From: JABFSS01 sp964497975
GTDB taxonomy: Bacteria; Patescibacteriota; Gracilibacteria; Peribacterales; Peribacteraceae
Reading direction: 5' to 3'
Length of the DNA stretch: 64,000 bases
NCBI GenBank assembly: GCA_964497975.1
Contig: CAZCFO010000006.1
Coordinates: 9,304-73,303 of the forward strand
The position numbers and the translations under genes are program-made. The notes under the pieces are model-generated. The model worked only from the letters and a program-made list of their open reading frames with translations, searched no databases and was not told the DNA's origin. This document shows positions 45,664-59,577 of this stretch, in pieces (position 1 is the stretch's first letter; the number at the start of each line of letters is the position of its first letter).

Positions 45664-47343
45664 ATGAATTCTACGGACTATTCGGCCTTTCCTGACGTTC
45701 CACGAGGCATAGGCCTCACGGTGATTGCACAGGCGAATGAGCAGATCGTCATGCGGTTCACCGCGGAAACCGCGGCGGAGCAACAGCGGTGCCAAGAGGT
45801 TCTCACATCCGTGTGGATGCAGATCAACGCCGTACGGAAGCGGGCCAGTGATCTTGGGGTTTCCATCGACTTTCCAACACTTTCCATTCCCCTCCCTCCG
45901 CCTGCACGGTTGCCCGGGAAGGTTCTCACGGCGATGGAGGAAGGCACGGCTTTGCATCATCATGCATTGGATAACGGCAAAGGATCGACGTTGCATGCGG
46001 CCCTCCGGAATGATTTTTCCTTCGGAGAGGGGGAATCGGTGTATCGCAACGTCCTGCTGACGCGTGGAATTCCCGCGGACGTCGACGCATTCCGCGAGAT
46101 TGCGGACCGCACGGACCGGATCCCTGCGGATGTGGACGAGCCCGATACCCTGATCGCCAGAGCGTCAGAGTGGCTCAAAGAACGCTACCTCGCGCTCCGT
46201 GGACTGCCCATCGCCTCGCAGACGCGGCTTACCGCCCGAATGCAGATCCGGGAGTGCCTCGAAGAGGCGGAAAAGCTCTTCCAGACGCTGGCAACGCGAC
46301 CCGCTCCCGTCGAATTGTTCGCGCAAAAAAAGCACTGGATGCGTCTGGCACGAGAGCTGAATGGCATCATCGTCGAACTGAGGGAATTTGACGCATTTCT
46401 CAACGATCCGCTGAAGAAGAAAAGAGAGACGGTGCATCACGAACAAAGAACCCTGGAAGAATCTCTGGAAAAACTTGATGCCCGCGGGCAAAGGCTTGAG
46501 GAAAGAATCCGAGACCTCGAAAAGCAGAATGGCGATGCCGCGAGTAAAGGCTATGCCAAGGGACAGAGGATCTCGCGGCATGCGGGCACCCGGCAGGAAG
46601 CCGAACGGGCAAAGCATGTCGCGGAGGCACGGAAAGAACTCCTTGCGCTGATTGCGCGCCGTCAGAAGCTCCGACAGGAGCTGCAAGGCTGGCACGACCA
46701 ACTGGATACTCTGGATCCCGCCCAGGAGATCGCTGAGGCGGCCGAGACACTGCTCGCAAGGCTTGAAGCCATTCAGGACGGACTGGAACTCCGCGCGCAG
46801 TGGCGCGAAGAGGATGGCAGGGAATTCCAGGATATCTGCAAGCCTGTCTTGGACGCACGGCTGCGTGAGACCGCCACGGCACAGTCACAGCACGTGCTGC
46901 AACGCCTGCCGGAATGGGTCCGGGAATCACTGGAGTACATCCTGGATGACGGCATCCGGGCGATCGAAGTCACGAAGAATGGAGATCCGTCGGAGATCCA
47001 GAAGGAATTGCGCAGGGGCGAAGAGGCACGGATACAAAAAACGGACGATCTGCTGGATAGGTGTGCCGAAAAACTGGCTCACTATCTCGCGCGCCATCCC
47101 AAGGCTGTCCGCGAGGCTATGCTGGAGTATCTGCGAAAGACGTTGCCCATGACTCCTTTTGATCCCCCGCCAGAGCGGATAGTCGGTAACACCCGACGGC
47201 TCCGTCCCCCTCAATCGCCCCAGGAATGCCGCAGCATCGGCATGAGCCTCCTCGAAAAGGCCGCAGAACTGATCGATGGCGACGACAGCCAGAGTGAAGC
47301 AGCGGAAGATTCCGCCGCGCTGGGTATGGCCCAACGCGTCTGA
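45664..47343 (+). CDS. Unknown coiled-coil protein (559 aa)
   Basis: The N-terminal 150 residues are mixed. A long Glu/Lys/Arg-rich helical region (about 150-400: RMQIRECLEEAEKLFQTL, KKRETVHHEQRTLEESLEKLDARGQRLEERIRDLEKQ, ARKELLALIARRQKLRQELQGWHDQLDTL) has coiled-coil character. There is no signal peptide or membrane helix. No family was recognised. The ATG at 45664 is preferred over an upstream TTG that overlaps the -35. It is divergent from another unknown gene and converges on fusA with 6 bases between. Confidence 0.7.
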   Translation: MNSTDYSAFPDVPRGIGLTVIAQANEQIVMRFTAETAAEQQRCQEVLTSVWMQINAVRKRASDLGVSIDFPTLSIPLPPPARLPGKVLTAMEEGTALHHHALDNGKGSTLHAALRNDFSFGEGESVYRNVLLTRGIPADVDAFREIADRTDRIPADVDEPDTLIARASEWLKERYLALRGLPIASQTRLTARMQIRECLEEAEKLFQTLATRPAPVELFAQKKHWMRLARELNGIIVELREFDAFLNDPLKKKRETVHHEQRTLEESLEKLDARGQRLEERIRDLEKQNGDAASKGYAKGQRISRHAGTRQEAERAKHVAEARKELLALIARRQKLRQELQGWHDQLDTLDPAQEIAEAAETLLARLEAIQDGLELRAQWREEDGREFQDICKPVLDARLRETATAQSQHVLQRLPEWVRESLEYILDDGIRAIEVTKNGDPSEIQKELRRGEEARIQKTDDLLDRCAEKLAHYLARHPKAVREAMLEYLRKTLPMTPFDPPPERIVGNTRRLRPPQSPQECRSIGMSLLEKAAELIDGDDSQSEAAEDSAALGMAQRV

Positions 47344-47349
47344 TGTGGC

Positions 47350-49449
<2,100 letters not shown>

Positions 49450-49533
49450 GGCGGGGAGGGTAAAATCGTAGAGGAAATTCCCGGGAAAACTGCATTCCAT
49501 TGAGGAATGCAAGCATCCTCGAAAGTGCGGAGA

Positions 49534-49983
49534 CTATACGGAAACGGCCTCCAATGCGCAATCCGAATTCCCCGGGAGCTCCATGCGCGGGAAGAACGAT
49601 CTCATGGCCTTGCGAAGCCACGAAAAAGGACTGGAGACCCTCCGTTTTCGCTGCGGTGAAGCGGCCGCACCCTGCACAGGGCCGAGGTTGGAGCGGATGA
49701 GGCGGCGCACTTCCCCCTGCACGATGATGCGGCTCTCCCGGGTGCCCAAATCGATGGATGGCTCGGCGCAGATCTTGCGCAGAACGGCATCGAACGCGGC
49801 GGGAATCACGCGGTCATGCAGGGCCTTGCGGCGCTCGGCCGTCATGTCGATCCCCTTTTTGCGGGCCTCCTCCAGGACGGTGATCTCGAATTGCATCTCC
49901 AAGAGCTGCCGAATGGGTCCGGATTCCCAGAAATCCAGTGTGTAATCGAGGTCGTTCTGCAGGAAGGGAGTGTGTGTAGTCAT
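49534..49983 (-). CDS. Unknown protein between rpsG and fusA (149 aa)
   Basis: A helical basic protein, MTTHTPFLQNDLDYTLDFWESGPIRQLLEMQFEITVLEEARKKGIDMTAERRKALHDRVIP..., with a Ser/Arg-rich C-terminus. No family was recognised. The ATG at 49983 is chosen. Its own promoter (TTGAAT, 16 bases, TATAAT at 50018-50045) precedes it, so it and fusA can be transcribed apart from rpsL-rpsG. A gene here interrupts the usual rpsL-rpsG-fusA order. Confidence 0.65.
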   Translation of the reverse strand: MTTHTPFLQNDLDYTLDFWESGPIRQLLEMQFEITVLEEARKKGIDMTAERRKALHDRVIPAAFDAVLRKICAEPSIDLGTRESRIIVQGEVRRLIRSNLGPVQGAAASPQRKRRVSSPFSWLRKAMRSFFPRMELPGNSDCALEAVSV

Positions 49984-50017
49984 AAGATGTGTGAATGTGT
50001 GTGAAACAGGGTGCAAT

Positions 50018-50045
50018 ATTATACTCGTTTTCAAGATTTATTCAA
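50018..50045 (-). promoter_or_regulatory. Promoter before the 49983 gene and fusA
   Basis: -35 TTGAAT, a 16-base spacer and perfect -10 TATAAT. The leader is about 27-30 bases. Confidence 0.6.
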
Positions 50046-50117
50046 GGGTCTAAGCCCCGTGATTTCTGCGGAGCACGGCGAAAATACGCGGACGGGGTTT
50101 CATCCATCGTTGACGGC

Positions 50118-50282
50118 TTATTTCACGGGGAAATTGTCCGGGCGCGGGCGTCCCAGCAGGGTTTTTGTGGTATCTTTGACAAAAGCGGCCAGGAGTTCCA
50201 GGGAATCTCTGACGCTTTTTACGACGTTAAAATCATCGCGCTGATCAGGTCCGCCGAGGATTTCGGATGGGCGGGCAACCAT
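50118..50282 (-). CDS. Small ORF right after rpsG (54 aa)
   Basis: The ATG lies 6 bases after the rpsG stop. The product begins MVARPSEILGGPDQRDDFN and continues with a helical part VVKSVRDSLELLAAFVKDTTKTLL, ending GRPRPDNFPVK. It is too short for most gene finders. Support comes from the tight spacing to rpsG, balanced amino-acid composition and absence of a competing frame. It is not a ribosomal protein that I recognise. Confidence 0.5.
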   Translation of the reverse strand: MVARPSEILGGPDQRDDFNVVKSVRDSLELLAAFVKDTTKTLLGRPRPDNFPVK

Positions 50283-50288
50283 GGGGTC

Positions 50289-50747
50289 TTACGCGGATTT
50301 GGCGAGGTGGGCAAACGCCTTGTTTGCCTGGGCCATCTTGAGCACGTCCTGCTTCTTTTTGACGGCGGAACCCTGGTCGGCGGAAGCGTCCAGGAGCTCC
50401 AAAGCCAGCTTGTGGGCCATGGGAACGCCTTTGCGGGAGCGGGCGGCATCGAGGATCCAGCGGATGCTCAGGGCCATCTGGCGCTTGGGGCTCACTTCGA
50501 CCGGAACCTGGTACACGGAACCGGCGACGCGCTTGGGGCGGACTTCGACGAGAGGCGTGACGTTGAGGAGGGCCTTGGAGAAGACTTCGGCCGGCGGGTC
50601 CTTGGTGCGGGTTTTGATGATCTCGAAGGCATCGCCGACGATGCGGCGGGCGATCGACTTCTTCCCCTGCTTCATGACGCAGTTGATGAACTTCTCCATG
50701 AGCGGATCGGAGCCGACGGGGATGTACTGCTTAACGGGCTTGGACAT
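50289..50747 (-). CDS. rpsG: 30S ribosomal protein uS7
   Basis: The head-organising small-subunit protein, 152 residues (standard 150-156). Marks are DPLMEKFINCVMKQGKKSIARRIV, RPKRVAGSVYQVPVEVSPKRQMALSIRWILDAARSR and the C-terminal KKKQDVLKMAQANKAFAH. It is the second gene of the str-like cluster. The context CTCCCCGCCCTCCC directly before the ATG is pyrimidine-only. Confidence 0.97.
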   Translation of the reverse strand: MSKPVKQYIPVGSDPLMEKFINCVMKQGKKSIARRIVGDAFEIIKTRTKDPPAEVFSKALLNVTPLVEVRPKRVAGSVYQVPVEVSPKRQMALSIRWILDAARSRKGVPMAHKLALELLDASADQGSAVKKKQDVLKMAQANKAFAHLAKSA

Positions 50748-50760
50748 GGGAGGGCGGGGA

Positions 50761-50858
50761 GCTTGTAGCTTATTAGCTTTTTAGCTTCGGAAGTAAAGAG
50801 AGAAGAGGCAGTAGAGGGGAAAGCTAACAAGCTAAGAAGCTGATTAGCGAAGAAGCTA
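50761..50858. repeat. Word-hairpin, 8-base word TTAGCTTN (copy 2)
   Basis: One arm is AGCTTGTAGCTTATTAGCTTTTTAGCTTC and the other is GCTAACAAGCTAAGAAGCTGATTAGCGAAGAAGCTA (complementary words). The TAG stop of rpsL is the TAG of the outermost TAGCTTC word. It is intra-operonic, between rpsL and rpsG. Confidence 0.8.
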
Positions 50859-51275
50859 TTTTTTGGGCTTCTTGGCGCCGTAGATGGAACGGCCCTGCTT
50901 GCGGTCGCGGACGCCTTCGGTGTCGAGGATGCCGCGGACGATGTGGTACCGGACGCCCGGAAGGTCTTTGACGCGGCCTCCGCGCACGAGCACGACGGAG
51001 TGTTCCTGCAGGTTGTGGCCCTCGCCGGGGATGTACGTCTTGACCTCGTAACCGTTCGTGAGGCGCACGCGGGCGATTTTGCGGAGAGCGGAGTTGGGCT
51101 TTTTGGGGGTCATGGTGGTCACTTTGACGCAGACGCCGCGCTTGAAGGGCGAGCCCTTGGGCAGCTTCACGTCGCGCATCTTGAGGGCATTCCAGGCCGT
51201 CTGAAGGGCCGGGGCCTTGGACTTGCGGCGCTTCTGGCGGCGCGGGCGGCGGATGAGCTGGTTGATCGTAGGCAT
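50856..51275 (-). CDS. rpsL: 30S ribosomal protein uS12
   Basis: The decoding-centre protein, 139 residues. MPTINQLIRRPRRQKRRKSKAPAL, then RGVCVKVTTMTPKKPNSALRKIARVRLTNGYEV, YIPGEGHNLQEHSVVLVRGGRVKDLPGVRYHIVRG and YGAKKPKK are all standard. The Lys of TPKKPNSALRK is present, so there is no streptomycin-resistance substitution there. The long upstream frame is rejected. A promoter 70-100 bases upstream gives a leader of about 62 bases with a GTCCGCCG/CGGCGGAC hairpin. Confidence 0.97.
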   Translation of the reverse strand: MPTINQLIRRPRRQKRRKSKAPALQTAWNALKMRDVKLPKGSPFKRGVCVKVTTMTPKKPNSALRKIARVRLTNGYEVKTYIPGEGHNLQEHSVVLVRGGRVKDLPGVRYHIVRGILDTEGVRDRKQGRSIYGAKKPKK

Positions 51276-51309
51276 GAATGCACGATGGAAAGAGGCTTGC
51301 CCTGAGCGG

Positions 51310-51326
51310 GTCCGCCGGCGGCGGAC
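51310..51326. repeat. Hairpin in the rpsL leader
   Basis: GTCCGCCG-g-CGGCGGAC sits between the REP-like flanks CCTGAGC and CGAAGG. It may be a REP-type insertion or a regulatory leader structure. Confidence 0.5.
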
Positions 51327-51343
51327 GAATCGAAGGGCGACGA

Positions 51344-51372
51344 ATTCTAGAAGGAGCAAAAGAGGAAGTAAA
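51344..51372 (-). promoter_or_regulatory. Promoter of rpsL-rpsG
   Basis: -35 TTTACT and -10 TAGAAT with a 17-base spacer. Confidence 0.55.
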
Positions 51373-51393
51373 GAGCCAATAACGGCTCTTTTT
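51371..51393 (+). terminator. Terminator-like hairpin
   Basis: AAGAGCC-aataac-GGCTCTT followed by TTT. It lies just upstream of the rpsL promoter, and no plus-strand gene is seen before it. Confidence 0.5.
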
Positions 51394-51427
51394 GGTCCCG
51401 CGAAGCCGCAATGTACCCGTGGGGAGA

Positions 51428-51454
51428 CAAAAAAATCCCCGCCGGAGCGGGGAT
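51428..51454 (-). terminator. Rho-independent terminator after the 53569 gene
   Basis: The stem ATCCCCGC-cgga-GCGGGGAT is followed on the minus strand by T7-8, about 20 bases after the stop. Confidence 0.9.
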
Positions 51455-51475
51455 TGCGGGGGATCTGGCGATGTA

Positions 51476-53569
51476 TCAGTAGCTGTAGAGGGTCGACTGT
51501 ACGCCCGACGGCACATGATCGAGATGCCACTGTTCCGTGCCGGTTTCGCCGTCTCCATCGATCCAGCGGATATGGCTCTGATCCGAGCCAATGGCGGCGG
51601 CCGAGGGATTCGTGAAGTCCGTGAACTGGACCTGCAGGAACGACGAGCGGCTGGCGTCGGCCTTCGGATCAAGGATGTCGGCCTGGAGGACGACGCTCAG
51701 ACTCCCTCCCGGGTCTACGACGCTTGAGAGGTAGTCGGGGAGATCCTCGCAGGCGACGTGCATGGTGTCGGTTCCGCTGCCGTCGACGACGTAACACGGG
51801 GCATGGATGGTGTCATTATTCTTGTTGTAGAGAGAGAACCGTTCGTCGTTCACCCGCACGTTGCCGGCATGGACCGTGAAGATCAGGTCGGTGATCGTGG
51901 CGGGAAGCGCGCGCTTCTCCGACGCCGTAAAGCGGAATCCCCCGATCGGATAGATGCCGGTGGGAACGGAACTGCCGTCGGCATCGGGGTTGATATTGTC
52001 CACGGCTATCGCGCCCATGGAGCTCGAAGACGAAGATGTACCGGGAAACACGGGGACGCCGGCGGGATTGAACACGCAGGAACTGTTCTCCTCCGCGCCC
52101 GCGAGACGCAGCTCTCCTGTCTGCAGATTGTGTACGTAGACGTTCTGCTGCGGGGCAATGACGGACTTGAGTCCCCCGACGGTGAAGCGCGCCATGGTGA
52201 ACACCTCGAAGTTTCCGGAAACGCGGCGGGCGCCCGCCAGGTAGAAGTTCTGCTGCGGCAGACCCGCGGGATGCTCGGCGGAGGGCTCCAGCCCGACGGT
52301 CACGAGCGGCATCACTTCGGCATTGAAGAGCTTGGTCACGTCGCTCCAGCCCGTATCGGCGTAGGCCTGCGGTGCCGGCGCGGGGGACGGCTCGCCGTAT
52401 TCCCCCGTTTCGGGCAGATACACCCGCATCATGCCGCCGCTGATGAACGTGACCGACGCGGCATTGGCGACGATGCCCTGGCGTCCGTAGGCGGGGTCCG
52501 CGCCGCCGATGGCGGCCGACTCGCCCGTCTCCAGGTTGAGGACGCGCACGACGATGGGTTCGCCGCCGTTCTCCCCGCCGCTGACGTCGGTGTAGGTGAG
52601 GAACTTGCCGGCGATGTAGGCGTAGCCGACCTTCCCCTGGATCCCCACGGGCTGGGAGACGCCGGAATCCATATTGATGATTTCGATCGTGTCATCGTCC
52701 CGGCGGACCACGAGGCGGGGGCCGTTGTATTCCATGTCCAGGACTTCCTTGCCGACGCGGCGGGGGCCCGGGGTGCCGAGCTTGTGCCAGTAGCCGTTGG
52801 AGAAGATATCGGCGGTATCGCCGTTTTCGGTGCGGTAGCTGCTGGAGGAGGTGAACGTGTACGCGACGTTGGTGCCGTCGGCGCTCACGAAGGGGGCGTC
52901 ATGACGGATCAGCGCGTTCTCCCCGCCGGTCGTGCAGGCGAGCAGCGACGCCTCGGCGGCCGGCTGCGCCGGAAGCTGGCAGCCCTTGCACATGCCCGTC
53001 TGGCCGTTGGCCGCGCACGTTCCCGCTTCGGCGACGGGTCCGATGAAGCAGGAGAACGGAGCATTGAACGGAACGCACTGGAATCCCTCGTCGCATTCGC
53101 CGGCAGAGGGTGCCGCAGGGTGCACGCCGAAGCCGGTGCCGCAGGCGAATTCCTGGGCGTCATGCAGGCGGAAGAAGTAGAACGTGCCGGGAGTGATCCG
53201 CGTGAACTGCGGGTATCCCGCGAGCGCGGGATCCTCCTGAATGTAGGAGCGGGAGAAATAATGGAGGCCCCTCCATCCCCGGGTGACTTCGTCCATCGTG
53301 TACTCGTATCCCCAGCCGAAGCCGCGGATGTCCCCCACCGGGAAGGCGCTGCCGCCTTCGCACCACAGGATGACGTCGGTATCCGCGGGAACGACGATGC
53401 CCGCGCGGGTCTGGTCGGCGTTGAAATACGTGATGCCGCCGCCAGCCTGTCCGCGGAAAATGGAACTGTTCTCCACGGTGCGGATGAGCCCCAGAAGAAC
53501 CAGCGCACCGGCCGCAGACCAGAGAGCGATCGCCAGAAGTGACTGTTGTCGGGCGGTTTTCGTCGGCAT
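51476..53569 (-). CDS. Signal-anchored exported protein, beta-propeller-like (paralogue 1)
   Basis: A 697-residue protein with an N-terminal anchor (SLLAIALWSAAGALVLLGLIRTV) and a long outside region. An N-domain (about 35-150) has GGITYFNADQTRAGIVVPADTDVILWCEGGSAF and WGYEYTMDEV, followed by a Cys-rich stretch (CDEGFQCVPFNAPFSCFIGP...CKGC). A TolB/WD40-like series of beta repeats (ADGTNVAYTF, GPRLVVRRDDDTIEIINMDSGVSQPV, VRVLNLETGESAAIGG) and a C-terminal beta domain (about 540-697) complete it. It is a paralogue of the next gene upstream. The function is unknown. Confidence 0.78.
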   Translation of the reverse strand: MPTKTARQQSLLAIALWSAAGALVLLGLIRTVENSSIFRGQAGGGITYFNADQTRAGIVVPADTDVILWCEGGSAFPVGDIRGFGWGYEYTMDEVTRGWRGLHYFSRSYIQEDPALAGYPQFTRITPGTFYFFRLHDAQEFACGTGFGVHPAAPSAGECDEGFQCVPFNAPFSCFIGPVAEAGTCAANGQTGMCKGCQLPAQPAAEASLLACTTGGENALIRHDAPFVSADGTNVAYTFTSSSSYRTENGDTADIFSNGYWHKLGTPGPRRVGKEVLDMEYNGPRLVVRRDDDTIEIINMDSGVSQPVGIQGKVGYAYIAGKFLTYTDVSGGENGGEPIVVRVLNLETGESAAIGGADPAYGRQGIVANAASVTFISGGMMRVYLPETGEYGEPSPAPAPQAYADTGWSDVTKLFNAEVMPLVTVGLEPSAEHPAGLPQQNFYLAGARRVSGNFEVFTMARFTVGGLKSVIAPQQNVYVHNLQTGELRLAGAEENSSCVFNPAGVPVFPGTSSSSSSMGAIAVDNINPDADGSSVPTGIYPIGGFRFTASEKRALPATITDLIFTVHAGNVRVNDERFSLYNKNNDTIHAPCYVVDGSGTDTMHVACEDLPDYLSSVVDPGGSLSVVLQADILDPKADASRSSFLQVQFTDFTNPSAAAIGSDQSHIRWIDGDGETGTEQWHLDHVPSGVQSTLYSY

Positions 53570-53593
53570 AGAGGGATGTGGGTATTACCAAGA

Positions 53594-53602
53594 AGTATAG
53601 CA
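53594..53602 (-). promoter_or_regulatory. Extended -10 of the 53569 gene
   Basis: TGCTATACT on the minus strand; the leader is about 17 bases and contains ACCCACATCCCTCT before the ATG. Confidence 0.6.
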
Positions 53603-53641
53603 GAAAACGGCTTTTTGGGCCATAAGAATCCACAAGAACGC

Positions 53642-53674
53642 AAAAGGCCGCTCCGGGATCCGGGACGGCCTTTC
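53642..53674 (-). terminator. Terminator after the 55213 gene
   Basis: AAAGGCCG pairs with CGGCCTTT around a TCCCGGATCCCGGA inner stem. On the minus strand it ends in TTTT. It lies 16 bases after the stop. Confidence 0.8.
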
Positions 53675-53689
53675 GTCGCCTGTTTCCGA

Positions 53690-55213
53690 TTAAAGGGCGG
53701 GAGGAAGCGGAAAATTGCATTCCGCTCCGTCCTGGGGGTTCAGGACGGTCCACGATGCGCCGGGGCCGCGGACGAAGATATTCTGCCACTCACGCTGATT
53801 CCCGGTGTGCTGCGGCTTTTTCTGGGAAACGATGACAGCAACAGTCTCTCCGTCTCCGCTGATATTGGCGGCATCCGGGATGTAGGTCATCTGCGTGCCG
53901 GCAAGCTCTTCGGAATACTTGTGGTACAGCGGAGTGTAGGCCGGGGGACTGACGGAAAGATTCGTGAGTTTGTAACTCATCTGGAAGGAACCTTCGATCT
54001 GCCGTAGACCGTTGAGGCTGCGCCTGAGTAAGGAAAATTCCGTCGAATTCACCGGAGTGCTGACACCGGTCGCCGCGTCGAAGCGGTAGTATTTGTCGTT
54101 GACAGAGCTGGTCGACTCCAGGCCGCCGGTCGTGGTGATCCGTTTGACGATGTAGAAAACAGAGCCATCCGCGCGGTTCATGGTGAACATGCCAACATCC
54201 TCGGTTTCTCGGGAGCAGCGGATCTCGGTGCGGACTCCCGTCTGCACATCCAGAAGATCGATGCAGAACTCTTCGCCTTTCGGCTGGCGCAGAAGCAATA
54301 CCTTGCTGCCATCCGCGCTGATCGCATGGGCAGTGAAGGGAAGAAGCGTCGCGCTCCGGGAATCGACATCGTAGAGCGTATCGACGTAGGAGCCGGTACG
54401 GAGTATCAGCCGCTTGCCGTCGCCGGTCATGTCGATGACGGTGCGCTCCTGGAACGCGCGGACGGTGCCTGCCGCACGATCCACGTAATAGGTGGTGGGC
54501 GGCGAATAGGTTTTGGTTCCGAACAATCGCGACGGGTATGCCACGATGTTGCCGTCGGTGCTCAGGAACACGTCATTGATGCTCTTCCCCTCACCGCCGC
54601 CGATGGTGCAGGCGTGCGGGGAATCCATGCCGACCAGCGAGGAAAGGACTTCTTCCGGAGCATCCGCCGGCTCGCCCGCCACGGGATGCGGCTGGGGCTG
54701 GGGCTGGGGGCCCGGCTGCGGCTGCGGTCCGGGTTGCGGCTGATATTCCGGCTGCACGTCGGGTTGGTGCGGAAATAGGCCATAGCCGCACTTAAACCGG
54801 TGCGGGACTCCAAGAAGGAAGTAATACCAGTTGCCCGGAAGAATGTGCGAAAACTGCTGGTGGTGCTGTGCTGAGGGATTCTGCGCGAGAAAGTCGGGCG
54901 AAAAGGCGTATTCGCCGGCACTCCATTCCATGTTATCGGCGACGTAGTGGTATCCCCAGCTCACCCCGCTCATCTGGCCCAGACGGAATTCATTCCCGCC
55001 TTCCCCGCAGGCGAGAATCGTGTGCCGGCCGGCGGGGATCGTAACACCATCCCTCGCCTGCTGGTCCGTGACATAGAAGACGTCGCCGCCCGCGCTCTGC
55101 GCGCGGAAGCCGGCGATATCGGCACCAATGAGGACGACGATGAACGCGGCGCCGACGGATGCGGCGGCGACCAGAAGAATCAGGGACACGTTTCGCGTCG
55201 AGAGTGTGGACAT
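53690..55213 (-). CDS. Signal-anchored exported protein, beta-propeller-like (paralogue 2)
   Basis: A 507-residue paralogue of the neighbouring protein. The N-terminal anchor is NVSLILLVAAASVGAAFIVVLIGADIA. The shared N-domain (GGDVFYVTDQQARDGVTIPAGRHTILACGEGGNEF, WGYHYVADNMEW) is followed by a Pro/Gln repeat linker (about 180-205). The beta-repeat domain has STDGNIVAYPSRLFG, GDGKRLILRTGSYVDTLYDVDSRSATLL and ADGSKVLLLRQPKGEEFCIDLLDVQTG. It ends soon after NPQDGAECNFPLPPAL and lacks the C-terminal domain of paralogue 1. The ligand is unknown. Confidence 0.78.
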   Translation of the reverse strand: MSTLSTRNVSLILLVAAASVGAAFIVVLIGADIAGFRAQSAGGDVFYVTDQQARDGVTIPAGRHTILACGEGGNEFRLGQMSGVSWGYHYVADNMEWSAGEYAFSPDFLAQNPSAQHHQQFSHILPGNWYYFLLGVPHRFKCGYGLFPHQPDVQPEYQPQPGPQPQPGPQPQPQPHPVAGEPADAPEEVLSSLVGMDSPHACTIGGGEGKSINDVFLSTDGNIVAYPSRLFGTKTYSPPTTYYVDRAAGTVRAFQERTVIDMTGDGKRLILRTGSYVDTLYDVDSRSATLLPFTAHAISADGSKVLLLRQPKGEEFCIDLLDVQTGVRTEIRCSRETEDVGMFTMNRADGSVFYIVKRITTTGGLESTSSVNDKYYRFDAATGVSTPVNSTEFSLLRRSLNGLRQIEGSFQMSYKLTNLSVSPPAYTPLYHKYSEELAGTQMTYIPDAANISGDGETVAVIVSQKKPQHTGNQREWQNIFVRGPGASWTVLNPQDGAECNFPLPPAL

Positions 55214-55240
55214 ACGGAGAAGGTGGGTATGTATCGGGAA

Positions 55241-55249
55241 ATTATAGCA
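55241..55249 (-). promoter_or_regulatory. Extended -10 of the 55213 gene
   Basis: TGCTATAAT on the minus strand; the leader of about 21 bases contains ACCCACCTTCTCCGT before the ATG, nearly the same layout as the paralogue. Confidence 0.65.
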
Positions 55250-55290
55250 GAAAAGCCGATTTTGGCCTAGAGCGTGTTTTCTGCATACGC

Positions 55291-55320
55291 AACGTAGGGG
55301 CGTTGCTTGCAACGCCCCTA
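55291..55320. repeat. Perfect 14-bp hairpin, GTAGGGGCG type
   Basis: CGTAGGGGCGTTGC-tt-GCAACGCCCCTACG. It lies 24 bases past the rpoC stop with no U-run, so it is a REP-like element or a stability hairpin. Confidence 0.85.
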
Positions 55321-55344
55321 CGGTTGGATTCTCCTGATGAATGT

Positions 55345-59223
<3,879 letters not shown>

Positions 59224-59258
59224 GGCGATTGGGGAAGAAAAACGAATGTGGTGAGAGG

Positions 59259-59302
59259 TGCCTCGTTACGCTCATTGCTCCGCAATGAGCTACTCGGCAT
59301 GA
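59259..59302 (-). repeat. GGA-loop hairpin repeat, copy C
   Basis: On the minus strand it reads CCGAGTAG, stem CTCATTGC, GGA, GCAATGAG, CGTAACGAGG. It is inverted relative to copy D, 6 bases away, so the two can also pair with each other. Confidence 0.75.
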
Positions 59303-59308
59303 CATTGT

Positions 59309-59358
59309 TGTCATTCCGAGTAGTTCGTGGCGGAGCCACGAACGTACCGAGGAATGCA
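59309..59358 (+). repeat. GGA-loop hairpin repeat, copy D
   Basis: ATTCCGAGTAG, stem TTCGTGGC, GGA, GCCACGAA, CGTACCGAGGAAT. The outer ATTCC/GGAAT also pair. Confidence 0.8.
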
Positions 59359-59469
59359 CATACGAAACTCGGCCGTTTTTCCGGGCTGGGCGTCTGAACC
59401 AGAGGAAAAACACCGATAGATGTGGGCAAAGTGTACGGATGGGGCGGATAGGAGGCAAGACAAACCTTG

Positions 59470-59551
59470 AAGAAACAGAGGCGGCAGAGGGTACAGACGG
59501 CACAGAGGATTCTTCTGGATCTTCTGCCGCATCTGCGGCCTCTGTCTCCTT
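59470..59551. repeat. Word-hairpin, 9-base word NRCAGAGGN
   Basis: Words AACAGAGGC, GGCAGAGGG, TACAGACGG, CACAGAGGA on one arm; GACAGAGGC, CGCAGATGC, GGCAGAAGA read from the other. It lies between rpoC and the small lipoprotein gene. Confidence 0.8.
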
Positions 59552-59577
59552 TCAACATGAACAAAATATGTATTCAA

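Larger units (their letters stand above)
59224..59577. other. Intergenic region upstream of rpoC made of repeats
   Basis: There is no gene in this 354-base gap. It contains two GGA-loop repeats in opposite orientation (59259-59302 and 59309-59358) and a CAGAGG word-hairpin (59470-59551). The rpoC leader must read through at least one of them unless the promoter lies close to the ATG; no clear promoter was found. Confidence 0.6.

Noticed and set aside
50856..51530. Extended rpsL frame
   Set aside because: uS12 begins MPTINQL; the extension covers the promoter and leader.
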